Origin: Anisus vortex
Lineage: Eukaryota > Mollusca > Gastropoda > Planorbidae
Length of the DNA: 64,000 bases
Assembly (NCBI GenBank): GCA_949126835.1
Contig: OX421495.1
Span: 2,292,552-2,356,551, forward strand
Reading direction: 5' to 3'
In this document: piece after piece, positions 32,235-43,870 of the stretch
How positions within the stretch are numbered: position 1 is the stretch's first letter
How the letters are laid out: every line of letters starts with the position of its first letter
Translations under genes and position numbers: made by a program
Notes under the pieces: model-generated
Seen by the model: only the letters and a program-made list of their open reading frames with translations
Databases searched by the model: none
Told to the model about the DNA's origin: nothing

Positions 32235-35200
32235 AAGAAGTCCTGCCTGAAAATCAAATACGTAAATTATATATTTTCTGAAAGCTTATTTAAAAATAAG
32301 ATTTATCAAATATTTTATTTATTTTTATTCTTTTGAAAAATGTGTTTAATTCATTAATAAATCGTGTAATTATTGATTGACCTAAAAAACGACCATGCAG
32401 TGACTTCCCTTCCTTGTGACGTCACAAGTGTCAGACAGGGTGAAGTCTTATTTTATAGCCTACTATTTGATTGCCGTAAACATTTTGTGCGAGAGGATTT
32501 TGTAAACATTCTTGCAGTCGAGAAGGGCTTTCAGAAGAAGAAATCTTGAATGCCTAAAGCATTCCGTCCATTCACAAGGATATCTGTTCCTTAAAAAGTT
32601 AGGTGGCAAAACAATTACAATGCAGGCCTAAATCTAAGACTGATTCGGAAGCACCCTCAAACAAGACAGACGATCGGAGAAAAAAAAAAGCATAGGCCTA
32701 CTCATAAGAGATTTGAAAAATGAATTATTATCAAAGGTAAATTTTTTAAAATTCATAAGACTCTTATTACTCTACTCTTTGGCTAAGCAACTACATTTTA
32801 AAAAAGTTAATAGACTTTTGACTTAGGCCTATACGCCTATACCTGCCTATGACCTATGTCCTATGTTACACTATGTAAATGTTATGGCCTAGTCTATAAC
32901 TATAGACTCGATATATTATAGTGTCTATAGAGTAGGCTATAGTAGGCCTATAGTATAATTATAGGCTTATAGGTATAGACTACTATAGATCTAACTACTA
33001 CTATAAGTCTAAGTACTTTAAGTGGCTTTAGGCCTAGCCTATATTATAGATTATAGCCTATTAACCTATTATATAGTCATGCAGAAGCCTATATTAGACT
33101 ACAGTCACAGACAATAAATGTAAAGGGCTTTATTATATGACCTATTAGTTTACAAAATCTATAGGCCTAAAGTTTACTTGTAATAAACTGTATCATAGCT
33201 AAAAACCCATGTTGTAGGCATAGTAGGCTCATATAAATAATGTAAAGGCCTATTTAATCTATAGGCTAAAAGCCTAATGCCTAATGGTAAATACTAAAAT
33301 TCTGAGTAGAGCCTATGCATTCTTTAAAGGTCTACTATATATCCATTACATGCCATATATTGTTAGCTATACTTTGCTATAATTTGCTTAAGATGTTATA
33401 TTAGTGTAATTGTTGTAAATACCAATATATAAAAAAATTATGTGGTTGTAAAAATGTAAAATATACTAGGTGATAGTAAAATTTGTAATCATTTTATAAT
33501 CAGGAAATATAATCCACGAATAGAGAATCTCTTTCAATGGACCCAATGCCACGGCCACCACTGAGTGAAGCTTTGACTTGTGAGAACCAACAATTGCGAA
33601 GCCATAATTTATGTCTGTAGATCTTCAGATCTTATGTGGATCACAGTTCCAAAGAGGACAAGATGATACAGACAAATCTCATATTCAGAATGAATCAGAA
33701 GCAAGGGTAAGCATTCAAAAATACATTAATGATAATTTATATATATATAATATATTTAATATTTTGACTAAACCTTATATATATATAGCTATATAACGAC
33801 TATAATATATAAATACTTTTTTTTTATTTCACTTTTACTCATGCCATTTACTTTGTAGGCCTACATATATTACATTACAACCTATCTAACAATACTTTTT
33901 AAGGAGTACAAACTGGGATTAAAACATGCAAGTCTGTAGAAGTTCAGACCTGTGAGCCATAGCCGAGGCAAGTCTTCAGTGACCTACACCAATAACTAAG
34001 TTCCAGATAAAGGTGAATATGAAGACGATGAATCTGATATTAGCGAAATGTATCTTATAAGATAGACATTTTAAATTAGTTTACTAATTAGTCTTATTAA
34101 ATATCTGCAATATTTGTCATATTTAATTAATATTGCTAAACTTTGCTTTAATTTTAATCCTATTTAAGAACAAATATTTCATACACTGGTATTAGAAGTC
34201 TTGAAACATTTTGTTCAACATTGATATAATAATTCCTTTAAATAACTTTTTTTATCAGTGAAAACTAGGGCTGTGGAGTCGAAGAGTCGGAGGAAATTTA
34301 AAGTACCTGGAGTCGGAGTTGGAAGTACAAAAATTTGAAATTTTTCTTGGGGGAGCTACCATCTCCTACCAAGGGCGTCCCCAGGTGGCGAATAAGGAAA
34401 TGGTCTTTATATATAGAGGTCAGTTGTGAATACTGAATAAGCTGCCGTGGACCAACTGGTTTGCTGCCATGGAGGGTAGGTGGGATATCCTGTGTTAAGA
34501 ATTCTCTTTTAAAAGTGCCTAATGCTCATAAATCCAAGGAAATGACTGCAAAAAAGTGAACAGAGGATGATCGACTGTTTTCCAAATGCACTACCTATTA
34601 ATTATCAATCATGTTATTTTGTTTATACTGTGTTTAAAAATGTATATAATACATGGGCATATTTGTTTAAATTAGCAACTATATTGAAAGCAATAAAGAC
34701 ATTTCATTCAAATTTAATCCTTTTATTTTATAACTGTTCAAAGAAATATACTAATACTTTAGAACTAAGCCTGTACAGCTTATTCTTTATCAATATCGGC
34801 CCATTTGAAACCAGTTAGTCTGCCTTCTGGATAGGCCAACATTATTTTGTTTAAAGCACAAGCAGGCAGCGGTGTGTGAATTTCATGACCAAGTATGCCA
34901 AAACACCAATAAACTGAGTTCCTGTAACTGTAAGCTGTGTATCACATTGTCCTGAAAAAAAAAAGAATAATTACTGTTTAGGTTTTAGTCAGTACTTTTC
35001 ATAATTTAGCTGTTTTTTTTAACATATCACTATTTGATGTATTTTTATATAAATCACATATAGGCCTACAACTATATTTTTTAAAACCCTTCTTCGGTAT
35101 ATGAAATATTTTTATAGTATAGACCAATTGATTTAATTAAACGTTGAAATGCAAAAAGTGTTTTTTTGTTTTGTTTCAAGCTTGAGCTTATATAGCCTAA

Positions 35201-36285
35201 CTATAAATTGGGCTAATTTTCATTATTTTATCTAAAAACTGTTGCCAATGTAATCTTTTAATAATCAAGATCAAATACAATTAATCCTAAGTAACTTTAA
35301 ACATTGAACAGATAGGTATTAATCACTGGTGGTAAAGATAAGAGGATTGATCACACCCTAAGAAGAGGACCAGGAAACAGCTAGCCCCTATTATGCCTGT
35401 TACGGCCGGTATTCCTATGTCAATAGTCTACCTTTACCGATATGTAGCTTTTTTTACAAGTATAATTATTAGTCCGTCACAATTCATAATAACTAGGCTA
35501 CTTAGTAGCGTATTCATTCTAAACTAAATCGCACAAGTAAGCCTCCTATAGTCTATAGCCTATAGTATACCGGGTAGTCATACACTCACAGTAATTAGGC
35601 CCTAATATAGTAGGCAATAGCTAGCATATACTATTCATATAGCTTAAAAGTTCCGGTAGTAAAAGTGAATTTAAAAGTCGTTTTATGTAGACTAGTGTGA
35701 AGATTACCTACATAGGCATATCTTTAACGTAAGTCAGAAACTAAAAAATTGATAAAGTCAAACCCTAAGGCTATGATGCTAAGGCTAAGCCTACTAAAGT
35801 GTCGAGAAACTGCATAGTCATAGTCTATGGCATAGACTATAGACTATAGACCTAACCTAGTAGGACTGTAGGAGGCTAATCAAGTAGGCCAACTTACCAT
35901 TTGATATTTCCGATGCGTGATCCATTTTTCTCGATTGATTGATATATGCTGAATTCAGCGTTAAAATTCCTTTCGTCCTCGTTGTCTGATAGATTTTTTT
36001 TATTGTTCAAACATGTAATACATGTATGGTTCTACGTCGCGTGAAGCCATGTCGATTATAGCATAGTCAATTGATGGTAAACAAAAATCTTGGAAACTTG
36101 TGACGTCACTACCTGTTCGTGAGTTTCCGGCCCGTGGTCGACAGTTTCCGTAATTGGCAATGTAATTTAATTAAATTAACACATTTATCGTCCACTCTCA
36201 AAAGAAAGACTTGTATATTTGAAAATGATATTTCAAAGGCTTTAATATGAAATTAAGTTACTATTAAGGCAGGACTTACCCTTTA
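32235..36285. mobile_element. Putative ~4-kb inverted-repeat element with CRE-like palindromes near both ends
   Basis: The left edge reads TTAAAGTAAAGAAGTCCTGCC; reading inward from the right edge gives TTAAAGGGTAAGTCCTGCC. About 180 bp inside each edge lies the same word TGACGTCACAAGT in mirrored orientation (about 32415 and 36098-36110). Two AGGCCT/CTATAG-rich blocks (32780-33330 and 35480-35890) sit in roughly mirrored positions. Inside is the broken P2X7-C-like gene on the minus strand. A TTAA target would fit Kolobok- or piggyBac-like elements, but no transposase was identified. The element call and its borders are inference. Confidence 0.4.
34780..36050 (-). pseudogene. Broken gene with P2X7-C-terminal-like cysteine domain
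   Basis: Last exon 34780-34951 encodes AYSYRNSVYWCFGILGHEIH then TPLPACALNKIMLAYPEGRL and TGF, ending in a stop. The pattern YRxxxxWxFG...LPxC...I...P..G..xGF matches the C-terminal domain of P2X7 receptors and of the many stand-alone P2X7-C-like proteins of invertebrates. An upstream exon (ATG at 36050, donor at 35898) reads VEPYMYYMFEQ and, after a frameshift, SDNEDERNFN, resembling the acidic start of that family. Canonical splicing keeps the phase (TG+G), but an in-frame TGA lies early in the last exon and the cysteine-rich middle is missing. It is not a P2X channel: no membrane segment is present. Confidence 0.6.
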
Positions 36286-36503
36286 ACTATATAATAATTG
36301 CTATTATTATTATCATTAGGTCTAACTAGAACTACGACTACTCTTTTTATAGGTATTTTAGGTTTAATTAGAGCTAGATCTAAACAAATGTAATACTTTA
36401 ATTGTTAATAGAAACCCACAGTGAGTAGTAAGTGTACAAGTACAAGTGACTTTTTTTTTTCATCTGACTCTGACAGCGTGTTTTATTTAAACTAAAGGCT
36501 CAC

Positions 36504-36650
36504 CTGAAATTTAGATCCTACATCCCTGTGAATTTTAACGACCCATTCTTTAATAATGTTTTTATCTTTGGGAAATCTGTGAAATGAAATGCTCTTGCAC
36601 ATTGATTTACTAGCTGAACAAAAAGGCACGCAACCAAATCCTGCTACCAT
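36504..36650 (-). pseudogene. THAP zinc-finger exon (orphan)
   Basis: ATG at 36650, then MVAGFGCVPFCSASKSMCKS, ISFHRFPKDKNIIKEWVVK and IHRDVGSKFQ, ending in phase 0 at a good donor (CAG|GTGAGC). This is the first half of a THAP domain (C-x4-C, FHxFP, W). The expected CSxHF half should lie in a following exon, which I did not find at lower coordinates. It may be a first exon of an unrecognised gene or a transposon fragment; THAP domains occur in both. Confidence 0.6.
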
Positions 36651-36849
36651 TTCAATGCTTTTCTTCCTTTGGTTCAACAACCGGAAGTAAAACATGACGC
36701 CTACAATTTTTAAAAGGTCACATGAATACATTTGCATATGACCTAAGAAACGTCCATAGATCTATAATCTCTACTTGTAGTTATTTGTTTTAAAACGTTA
36801 ACAATTGTGTAACATACATATCAGACAAAATATCTTACGGTATATTTTT

Positions 36850-36976
36850 TTTACAGACGTTCCTTCTAGATTGAAGATTATTACGTCCACAAGACCCAAA
36901 ACTCCTGCAGGGCGACAGAACTCATGACGTGTAGGTTGACAGTCCGGTGAACTACTAACACTGGACCAGCCGGCCT
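36850..36976 (-). mobile_element. tRNA-derived SINE, family A, copy 3
   Basis: Reverse-complement copy: GGCCGGCTGGTCCAGTGTTA, TTCACCGGACTGTCAACC, CCTGCAGGAGTTTTGGG and GACGTAATAATCTTCAATC. The middle has a deletion around the B-box. Confidence 0.75.
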
Positions 36977-37181
36977 CATATGGTAGGTGTGGTGACCATT
37001 GGATATTGCGTACAATTATTAAAATCAGCAAATTTCAATGAATAAACTCAAGTCGATTAAAACGACTTTACACAGTCCAACCTAAATATAATATAAAATA
37101 GTCTCTCGTGGCAGTCGACAGTGTCCGCAGCATACTTGCGTATTTATCAAATTTACTCACAACATTCCTTGACACATTTAT

Positions 37182-37320
37182 CACGCTGGTCCTGCGGTAG
37201 TACACCGGGCTGTCAAAAAAAAAAGGCCCGAGTTCTAGCCCTACCGCCCTGCAGGAGTTTTGGGCCTAGTGGACGTAATAATCTTCTATCTAGAAATCAC
37301 GTCTGTAAACTTATAAGAAT
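37182..37320 (+). mobile_element. tRNA-derived SINE, family A, copy 4
   Basis: GCTGGTCCTGCGGTAGTACA head, CCTGCAGGAGTTTTGGGCC and GACGTAATAATCTTCTATC tail. It is in inverted orientation to copy 3, about 200 bp apart. Confidence 0.75.
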
Positions 37321-37394
37321 ATCCTACCAAAATCCTAGACAAGATAACCTACAACACAACACTTACTCCCCTTTCTCCTCTACCCCTGGTCATC

Positions 37395-37625
37395 ACAGTA
37401 GGCATAAGCCTAGTATCCAGGGCACGGTAGAAGGTGGACGTCGGAGAGGCCGTCAGCGGAGATGCTGGTTCGACAATGTAAAGTATTGGGCAGTGCTGTA
37501 GTTGACTCAACTATTGACAACCGCTCAAGATAGGCAAAAGTGGAGAAAGTTGACTGCTCAGGTGTCCATTCGCTTCCCCCAACGGTCATGGGATTGATGA
37601 TACTATCAAGGGCATCTTTAAGGGG
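37395..37625 (+). mobile_element. Non-LTR retrotransposon 3'-end relic, second copy
   Basis: Encodes IQGTVEGGRRRGRQRRCWFD near 37420-37480, then a stop. The ending (CGCTTCCCCCAACGGTCATG then GGATTGATGATACT) parallels 2512-2722. Confidence 0.6.
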
Positions 37626-37654
37626 AGGGTGGAGTCAAGTGTAGTGTAAAAAAA

Positions 37655-37785
37655 AGAGCGAATAAAGGTTCTTCCCTTGTGGAGCGAAATCCCCAAGTAT
37701 GTAGTGGCCACAGTAACTGGAGAAAGTACTGAAAGTTGCTTCAACGGCTATGTGAATCAATTTGGTCTGATGGGATGACTTAAGG
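37655..37785 (+). mobile_element. SINE family B, 3' fragment
   Basis: Retains TGTAGTGGCCACAGTAACTGG, GAAAGTTGCTTCAACGGC and the AATTTGGTCTGATGGGATG end. A small inverted fragment of the same tail (CATCGGACCAAATTAAT) lies at 38037-38085. Confidence 0.6.
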
Positions 37786-39040
37786 CTGTTAACAGAACAG
37801 GCAGGTTATTAATTTGTTTAAATAAGTATTATTTTTTGTGCTGTATTATTACATTTACATTGTCCATTATAATATTATAAATAATGGTTTAAGCAAAATT
37901 CACAAACTTGAAAGAACAAACACAGCATTTTATCCAAACCCTGTTATATATTGTGGCAAATGTTGTTTAGCAAGACGTCATTGTCTTGAGAATTGGAGGT
38001 TTTGGTACGAAACCTGGTTAACTCTTGACAAGTAAAGTAACCATCGGACCAAATTAATCCATAGGTCCGGTGAACCAGCACTGACAAGGGATAGACTAAA
38101 CTATTAAGCAGTAAATACTAATACTTTCCACTAACAATTTGTCCAATAACTTGAGTCTCCCACAAGTGAACCCCTGCCCCCCCCCCCCCCCCCCCCCACA
38201 TGGAAAATAAATGAAAAACAAAACAATATCACACAGGGAAAAAAAAAATAGTAATACAACAAAATAAGAAAAATTTTAATATCAATATTTTTTTTATTAC
38301 AATAAAGTAATAAAGGCAGTTCTGCTAGTTTCAAATCAAATGATAAAGAGAAAAAAAACACACATCTTCACTTGACAACACTCAGAATCAAAGCCTATGG
38401 CCATGAAAAAACTCCACAGTCAAACTGTATCAACATTCAGGCAGTGATTAGTCGTGTGTGATTTAGGTGTACACTGTATGTGAGAACTATATCTGGCAAT
38501 ACTAAGGGTACACAACCCAATAATTTTTATTTAAAAATAAAAACTAACCCACTAGGTAACTCATTATACCAGTATACATCCCAATGATACAAAAATGCAG
38601 TCCACAATCATTATTCATGAGCATACAAGATAAGAGTAAAAAGTGAAATAAAACATCATTACTAACATTATACAACAGCAAACAAGCATTAGATATTTTC
38701 TTACAACTCAAACAACTTTCCAATCATACAAATTAGATTTAGGATGATAATGATCTATGTACCAGCATTCTATTTCTAAACCACCAGTCTCTATCATGAA
38801 GCTATCAGTGGAGGAAAATATGTTGAAATGTCTTTAGTAGAAATGTTAAAGTTAATGTTTCAAGTTTGTCAAAGGAAGAGTTAATGCTATGTTTATTCAA
38901 TACAAGCATCTGGGTTTGTTTTAACTACTAAATATTTATGAAATTTATGTAAATTTAGTTTATTTTAACTTTGGTGATAAACACATTGTGAGCAGACCTT
39001 TAAACTTTAGAACAATATTTTATAGTGACATTTATTTCAA
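37786..39040. other. Downstream flank of TIMM9, no gene seen
   Basis: AT-rich, with a C21 tract at 38177-38197 and A-runs. TTTATT at about 39030 reads AATAAA on the minus strand and could be the TIMM9 poly(A) signal. Confidence 0.45.
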
Positions 39041-39041
39041 A

Positions 39042-39240
39042 CTAGAATATGTATATTCAATGTTCCCTGCTAACTAGAACCTATATATTCAATGTTCCCT
39101 GCCAATTAAAACATATATATACTCAATGTTCTCTGCCAACTAGTACCTATATATTCACTGTTCCCTGCTAACTAAATCCTATAAATTCTATGTTCCCTAC
39201 TACCTAGAACCTATATATTCAATGTTCCCTGCTAACTAGA
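39042..39240. repeat. ~34-bp minisatellite reaching the TIMM9 stop codon
   Basis: Six diverged copies of CTAGAACCTATATATTCAAT plus GTTCCCTGCTAA. The last copy overlaps the stop codon of TIMM9 (39232-39234), so the array forms the start of its 3' UTR. Confidence 0.9.
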
Positions 39241-40158
39241 CCTGTGGCTTGCTGCAGCTAATGCATCGTTTGACACCAGCTGATGTTCCTGAAACCTCAG
39301 AGAGATTCTGTTGGTCATTTTCATGTATTTTTCTAAGCAATTCAGAGCACAAGAATTCTGTGAGGAAATAAAAAAAAAAGATTAAAAAAAATCTAGCAAG
39401 AACCAAAACAGACAAGTAAACCTTGGACAGTCAGACAAATTCATTGGCTACTTCCACAGTTAATAGTAATAGTAACGTAGTAATAGTTTCATTAAGAAGT
39501 CTACTTTTACTTGCTAAAAGGAACAAAAAACCACTAGAATTTATTATATATATAAATCAGTACCGGTAGTGTACTTTTATTGATAATTTAGAAAAAGTTT
39601 GGAATCTGTGTGACTTCATTAGTAAATTTTTGCATGGACTCCAGTTCTGGATTAGGTTTAACAGTCAACATATTTAGGACTTGTACTTTCATTTCTTGTG
39701 AAAGCCCCCCCCTCCCCCAATTCATCTTTACAAAACTTTTAATGAAACCAAAAAGTTAATTGATTCAATATTCTAACCTCTGCATTGATAATTCTTCTTG
39801 ATGTAAAATCATGAATGCAAGCCATGAAACATTGTTCTGTTATTTTGTTATACTGGCTTAAAAATTCTCTGAACTGAAAAAAAAAATCAAACAATCCATT
39901 TAAAACACTAATTCACTATTACATTTAAATGAATTCAAGTAAATTACACCCGCTCATATAAATCTTGTACCGGTACATGTCTTAAAATGTAACACTTGTT
40001 AATTAACATATATAAAATAAATTTATTGCATCAAATTTTAACGATCAAATGTTATGTGACTGTATAATTTAAAGAAAGACAACTCATACCTGAGAACCAG
40101 AAGACATTGCATCAATGTGCATTGGAGAAACACCAGCAGGTTGTTGGTGGGCTGCCAT
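39232..40158 (-). CDS. TIMM9: Mitochondrial import chaperone Tim9
   Basis: Three coding exons: 40090-40158, 39778-39873 and 39232-39357 (69, 96 and 126 nt, all phase 0), giving 96 aa; human TIMM9 is 89 aa. The core reads [19 protein letters not shown] then [20 protein letters not shown], the twin CX3C pattern (CFMAC, CALNC) of small Tim proteins. Each pair forms disulphides in a helical hairpin. Tim9 assembles with Tim10 into the hexamer that carries hydrophobic precursors across the intermembrane space to TIM22. The start ATG lies in a GAAAATGG context and all splice sites are canonical (CAG|GTATGA, GAG|GTTAGA). The N-terminus ([20 protein letters not shown]) is somewhat longer than usual. 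Its exons are too short to show as long open frames. Confidence 0.96.
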
Positions 40159-40964
40159 TTTCACTCACCCAAAACAAGTTATAAGTACCTACCAAATCAA
40201 GCCACCTAAAAAAGTTAAAACATAGATTTTTGTCAGATTAAATTATTTATAAGGGCCAATACATACAAAGCAAAATGTAGGCTACTATCTTTTATATCTA
40301 ATCAACATATATAATTACCGTGAGTTTGTTTATATTATGTTTGTTTATATATATATATATTTATATATATGTTTGTTCGCTATAGGCTCCTAAGCCGTTT
40401 GACTATTCGGGCCAAAAATTAAATGTATAAATTGGAAACGTCCTCCAAAAGATAATTTTATTTTATCACTTATAATCATAAATGTGTTGATTTAAAAATC
40501 CAAAATGTCATATCCATCTATGCAAATAAATATAACGGTACATAGCAAATGGCCATTTCCGTTCATTTACTATATTGAACGCGACATTCACTATGTTGAA
40601 CGCGAGGGTCTTTCCGGGTTTTCCCAATTCTACTGTTGTTTTTTTAATGTGGCAAGACCTTTTTTAAAAGCTACGCACTGCAATTTGGCTTAGAGAGTTT
40701 CAATGGTTTACTTTAAACAAAATACTAGCGTATGACGTAATGTCTATGAAATTATTTTTTCATTATTGATGTTTGCATTATCCTTTTAAGTAAAAGTAAC
40801 CAAATGTTTTAATTATTTAATGGATTTACGTTGTTATTGGAGAATTATCCTTTAAAAGGCGACTTTATACACCCTATAAATTAAATGATACGAATTATAA
40901 AAAAACAAGTTAGGCTTATAAATGATTACTTTCAAATACCGGGTACCATAAGCTTGACAGCAAC

Positions 40965-42040
40965 AATATAAAATAAAAACTAAATACCGAAAGAAACATT
41001 ATCAATACTGTTTTATTGATACAATAAGCAAGAACAAAAATTAAATACCGAAAAAATCTTTCTCACTTTAGTTTTTATTTCATTGAAATATTATTTTCTA
41101 TTTTTTTTAAATATTTTTTACCTTTTTTATTGTTTTGTATTTATGTTTTTTTTCTTTCAGATTGTATATTATTTTTAATTTAATATTATTAATAACAAGT
41201 CAAGTCAACACAACTGTTCGCTACATTTTAATATCGAATTTAAAAGTCTCTTTAAAAAACCCGGACTAGCCTTTCGGCTCTTGTGTCCAGGGCGTAACGC
41301 TTAGGATTGAGCAATCTCTGTCCAGGCTCCAGCCACCCAACGACACGCCCAAGGCGTGGCGTGCCGTGTAACGGGGAAGGTTTCCGCAGCCCAGCGATCG
41401 TTCACTGCGGTTCCCCTAAGGATCATTATCGTAGTGGCTCGCCCGTATACCTGCACTGTCACCCGGTAGCACAAATCCTATACTATAGGTACATGCATCC
41501 AGGCACCGGGTGGTTCTCGAGACGGGATTGCAGCGTCCATTGCTTCCTCCCCCTGTGCCCCATGCGTTCGCCCGCCAGTGTATTCTTAATGGGAATGTAT
41601 CGGCGGTTTACACACTACGCCAGTCCTTGAGGCCACAATTCTTATGCATATGTCAGGTTCAGGTCGACCAGAAACAAAAAAAAAATAACAAAAACTAAAT
41701 ACCGAAAGAAACATTCTCAACACTGTTTTATTAATACAATAAGCAAGAACAAAAATTAAATACCGAAAAAATCGTTATCACTTTAGTTTGTATTGTATTG
41801 AAATATTATTTTCTACGCTTTTTTTTATTATTTACCTTCTATTGTTTGGTATTGTGGGTTTTTTTTCTTTTAGATAGTATATTATTGTTAATTTAATAGG
41901 CTATTTTTAATAACAAGTCAAGTCAACACAACTGTTTGCTACGTTATAATACCAGACGCTTGACAGTAACAATTATTATGCATATGCCAGGGTCAGAAAC
42001 AATTAAAAAGAACAAAAACTAAATACCGAAAAGAAACGTT
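40965..42040. repeat. ~325-bp satellite-like monomers, two copies plus a fragment
   Basis: A block starting AAAACTAAATACCGAAA and ending AACACAACTGTTYGCTAC occurs at about 40975-41230 and again at about 41690-41950. A third start lies at about 42018. Connecting sequence GCTTGACAG...CTTATGCATATG also recurs. Copy one is separated from copy two by the GC-rich insert at 41237-41636. Confidence 0.85.
41237..41636. other. GC-rich insert inside the satellite array
   Basis: About 400 bases of distinctly GC-rich DNA (for example CCAACGACACGCCCAAGGCG) in AT-rich surroundings. Comparison with the next monomer shows that it replaces a short piece around GCTTGACAG. The two open frames here share no motif that I recognise. 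Probably a mobile-element fragment; family not determined. Confidence 0.5.
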
Positions 42041-42059
42041 CATTGTAATAGTCTCTTTT

Positions 42060-43719
42060 CTTTCTCTCTTAACATTAATATTAACTTAACTTAACTAATA
42101 TTGTAATATTGTAGTCGTTCGTTTCTCCGTCATTTTGACGGGCATAACCACTAGTTGTAATATAATAGCCCTACTAACATTAAAAGGTTTATGTGAATCA
42201 AAGTATTTTTTTTTTTTTTTTAAAGACTCTGCAAGTAAACCATATCATTATCATATAATAATAATATAGGCCTAGTCATTATAGTACATCCTGTAATCCT
42301 GTAAGTATGTGATAACAAAATGAATGAAATGTTTAATGACAGCACTAGTTAGTATCGGTTAGTTTATATAGGATATAGGTTTGGGATGGTAACCCTTGAC
42401 CTGTGACCTTTTAGCAAAAAATGGCAGTTCAAGAGTCAGCTACTCCCACGTGACATCACAGGCCAAAATGGCATTGCTTATGCTATATTAATAGTGAATA
42501 ATCGCAATTAAAAAAATAGTTTTTCTAAGTCTTTTTAAAATATCATTTGCAAGACATTTAATTACTTGATATGTGCGAATTCGGCATGGATATTTAAAAA
42601 TTTTTCATTTTGAACCAAAAATCTCCTTGGGCCACGGCTTGGCTAGCGCAAGTAAGAGATTATTTTATTTATTACATTTTCTTAGGCCAAATATATTTGA
42701 GTTTGAGGTAAAAAGGCTTCTTAAAATCTTATCTTATTTAAATGCTTAGGCCTTAGGCTTAATTTAAAAATAGGCCTACTTAGCCTAAATAAACAATTAT
42801 CAATATTGTCAATGCAAATATAATTCAATATGTCAATATCACTCAATATCATCAAACTAAGAACTAAGGACTAAGTCACTACTATTACTAAGCCGTCTAA
42901 GCCTTAGTCTAAGGCTAAGGCAATAAAGTAAGGTCATGATTATCTATATGGTCTATACTGAAATACTAGATTCACTACTAGTGTAAGAATCTACTAGATT
43001 AAGAAAAAATACTCGAAAATTAAAAACAATATTAGTTGCCTAATTTCAAATAGTCAATTCAATATCAACAGTGCAACGTGATCAACGTGCTAGTCTCGAG
43101 CCGGCATAGACTTTTCAGTAGCGCCTCCTTTCCTTTTAATAGTTTATAATACTTATAAATATTATAGTAGCACTAAAGACCTGTATTGGGAAACTGAATA
43201 CATCAAACTATTGTGTATTACCCACTAATTTTATTAAAGGCATAATTTAAATGACAAGACAGTAATGTGTAACCTTTTTTTTAGTAGAAACAAAATTTCT
43301 AAACACAAAGGTCAGTCATTCTGTTTACAATTTACTTGAAAACTTGCCAGATGTTTTCAGAAGTGTACGTTCATAAGAGTTAAATATATCTCATATAATC
43401 AAATTATTCCAAAATATCAAAATACTGTATACTACGTTTTTAAAATTATAAATAAAGTATAATTTAACTCAAGCACTTTTAAATCACGCTAAAGGTGCTT
43501 AAAAAGTCCTATTCCTATAGATTGATAAGATACTGCTTGCCATGTGCGTAGGAAATTAATTTTTTTTTAATGCTAAAGAATCTCAAAACTCATAAGTAGT
43601 AATATAGTAAGTAAGCGACAACATATTGGTAGTATGCTCTCTAACGTCAACTTTTTTTAACGATAAGACTTACTTATTATATTACCTATTAAGTGTTAAG
43701 GCTGTTATATAATATACGA
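42060..43719. other. Intergenic stretch, no gene seen
   Basis: AT-rich with a T-run near 42210 and several AGGCCT palindromes. No exon with a recognisable product. Confidence 0.5.
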
Positions 43720-43870
43720 TTACCAGGAAAACCAGTAATTTAACATTATTAAAATCAAAAACACTAATAAAAATGCAAGACTAGACTCAAACTACAGAAC
43801 AATCTAACAATCGGATAAATAATTCTTTTTTATAGAAGGAGCGTCTGTAACATTATAAGATAAGATAAAA
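43720..43870 (+). mobile_element. LINE tail fragment
   Basis: Matches 25145-25290: ACCAGGAAAACCAGTAATTT, ACACTAATAAAAATGCAAGA, CTAGACTCAAAC and the tail TATAGAAGGAGCGTCTGTAA. It derives from the C-terminal coding end plus 3' UTR of the LINE. Confidence 0.7.

Noticed and set aside
33504..33718. Exon-like plus-strand segment with acceptor and GTAAGC donor, ATG at 33611
   Set aside because: No frame is open across the segment and the 36-codon frame after the ATG has no recognisable motif; a non-coding transcript is possible but unsupported.
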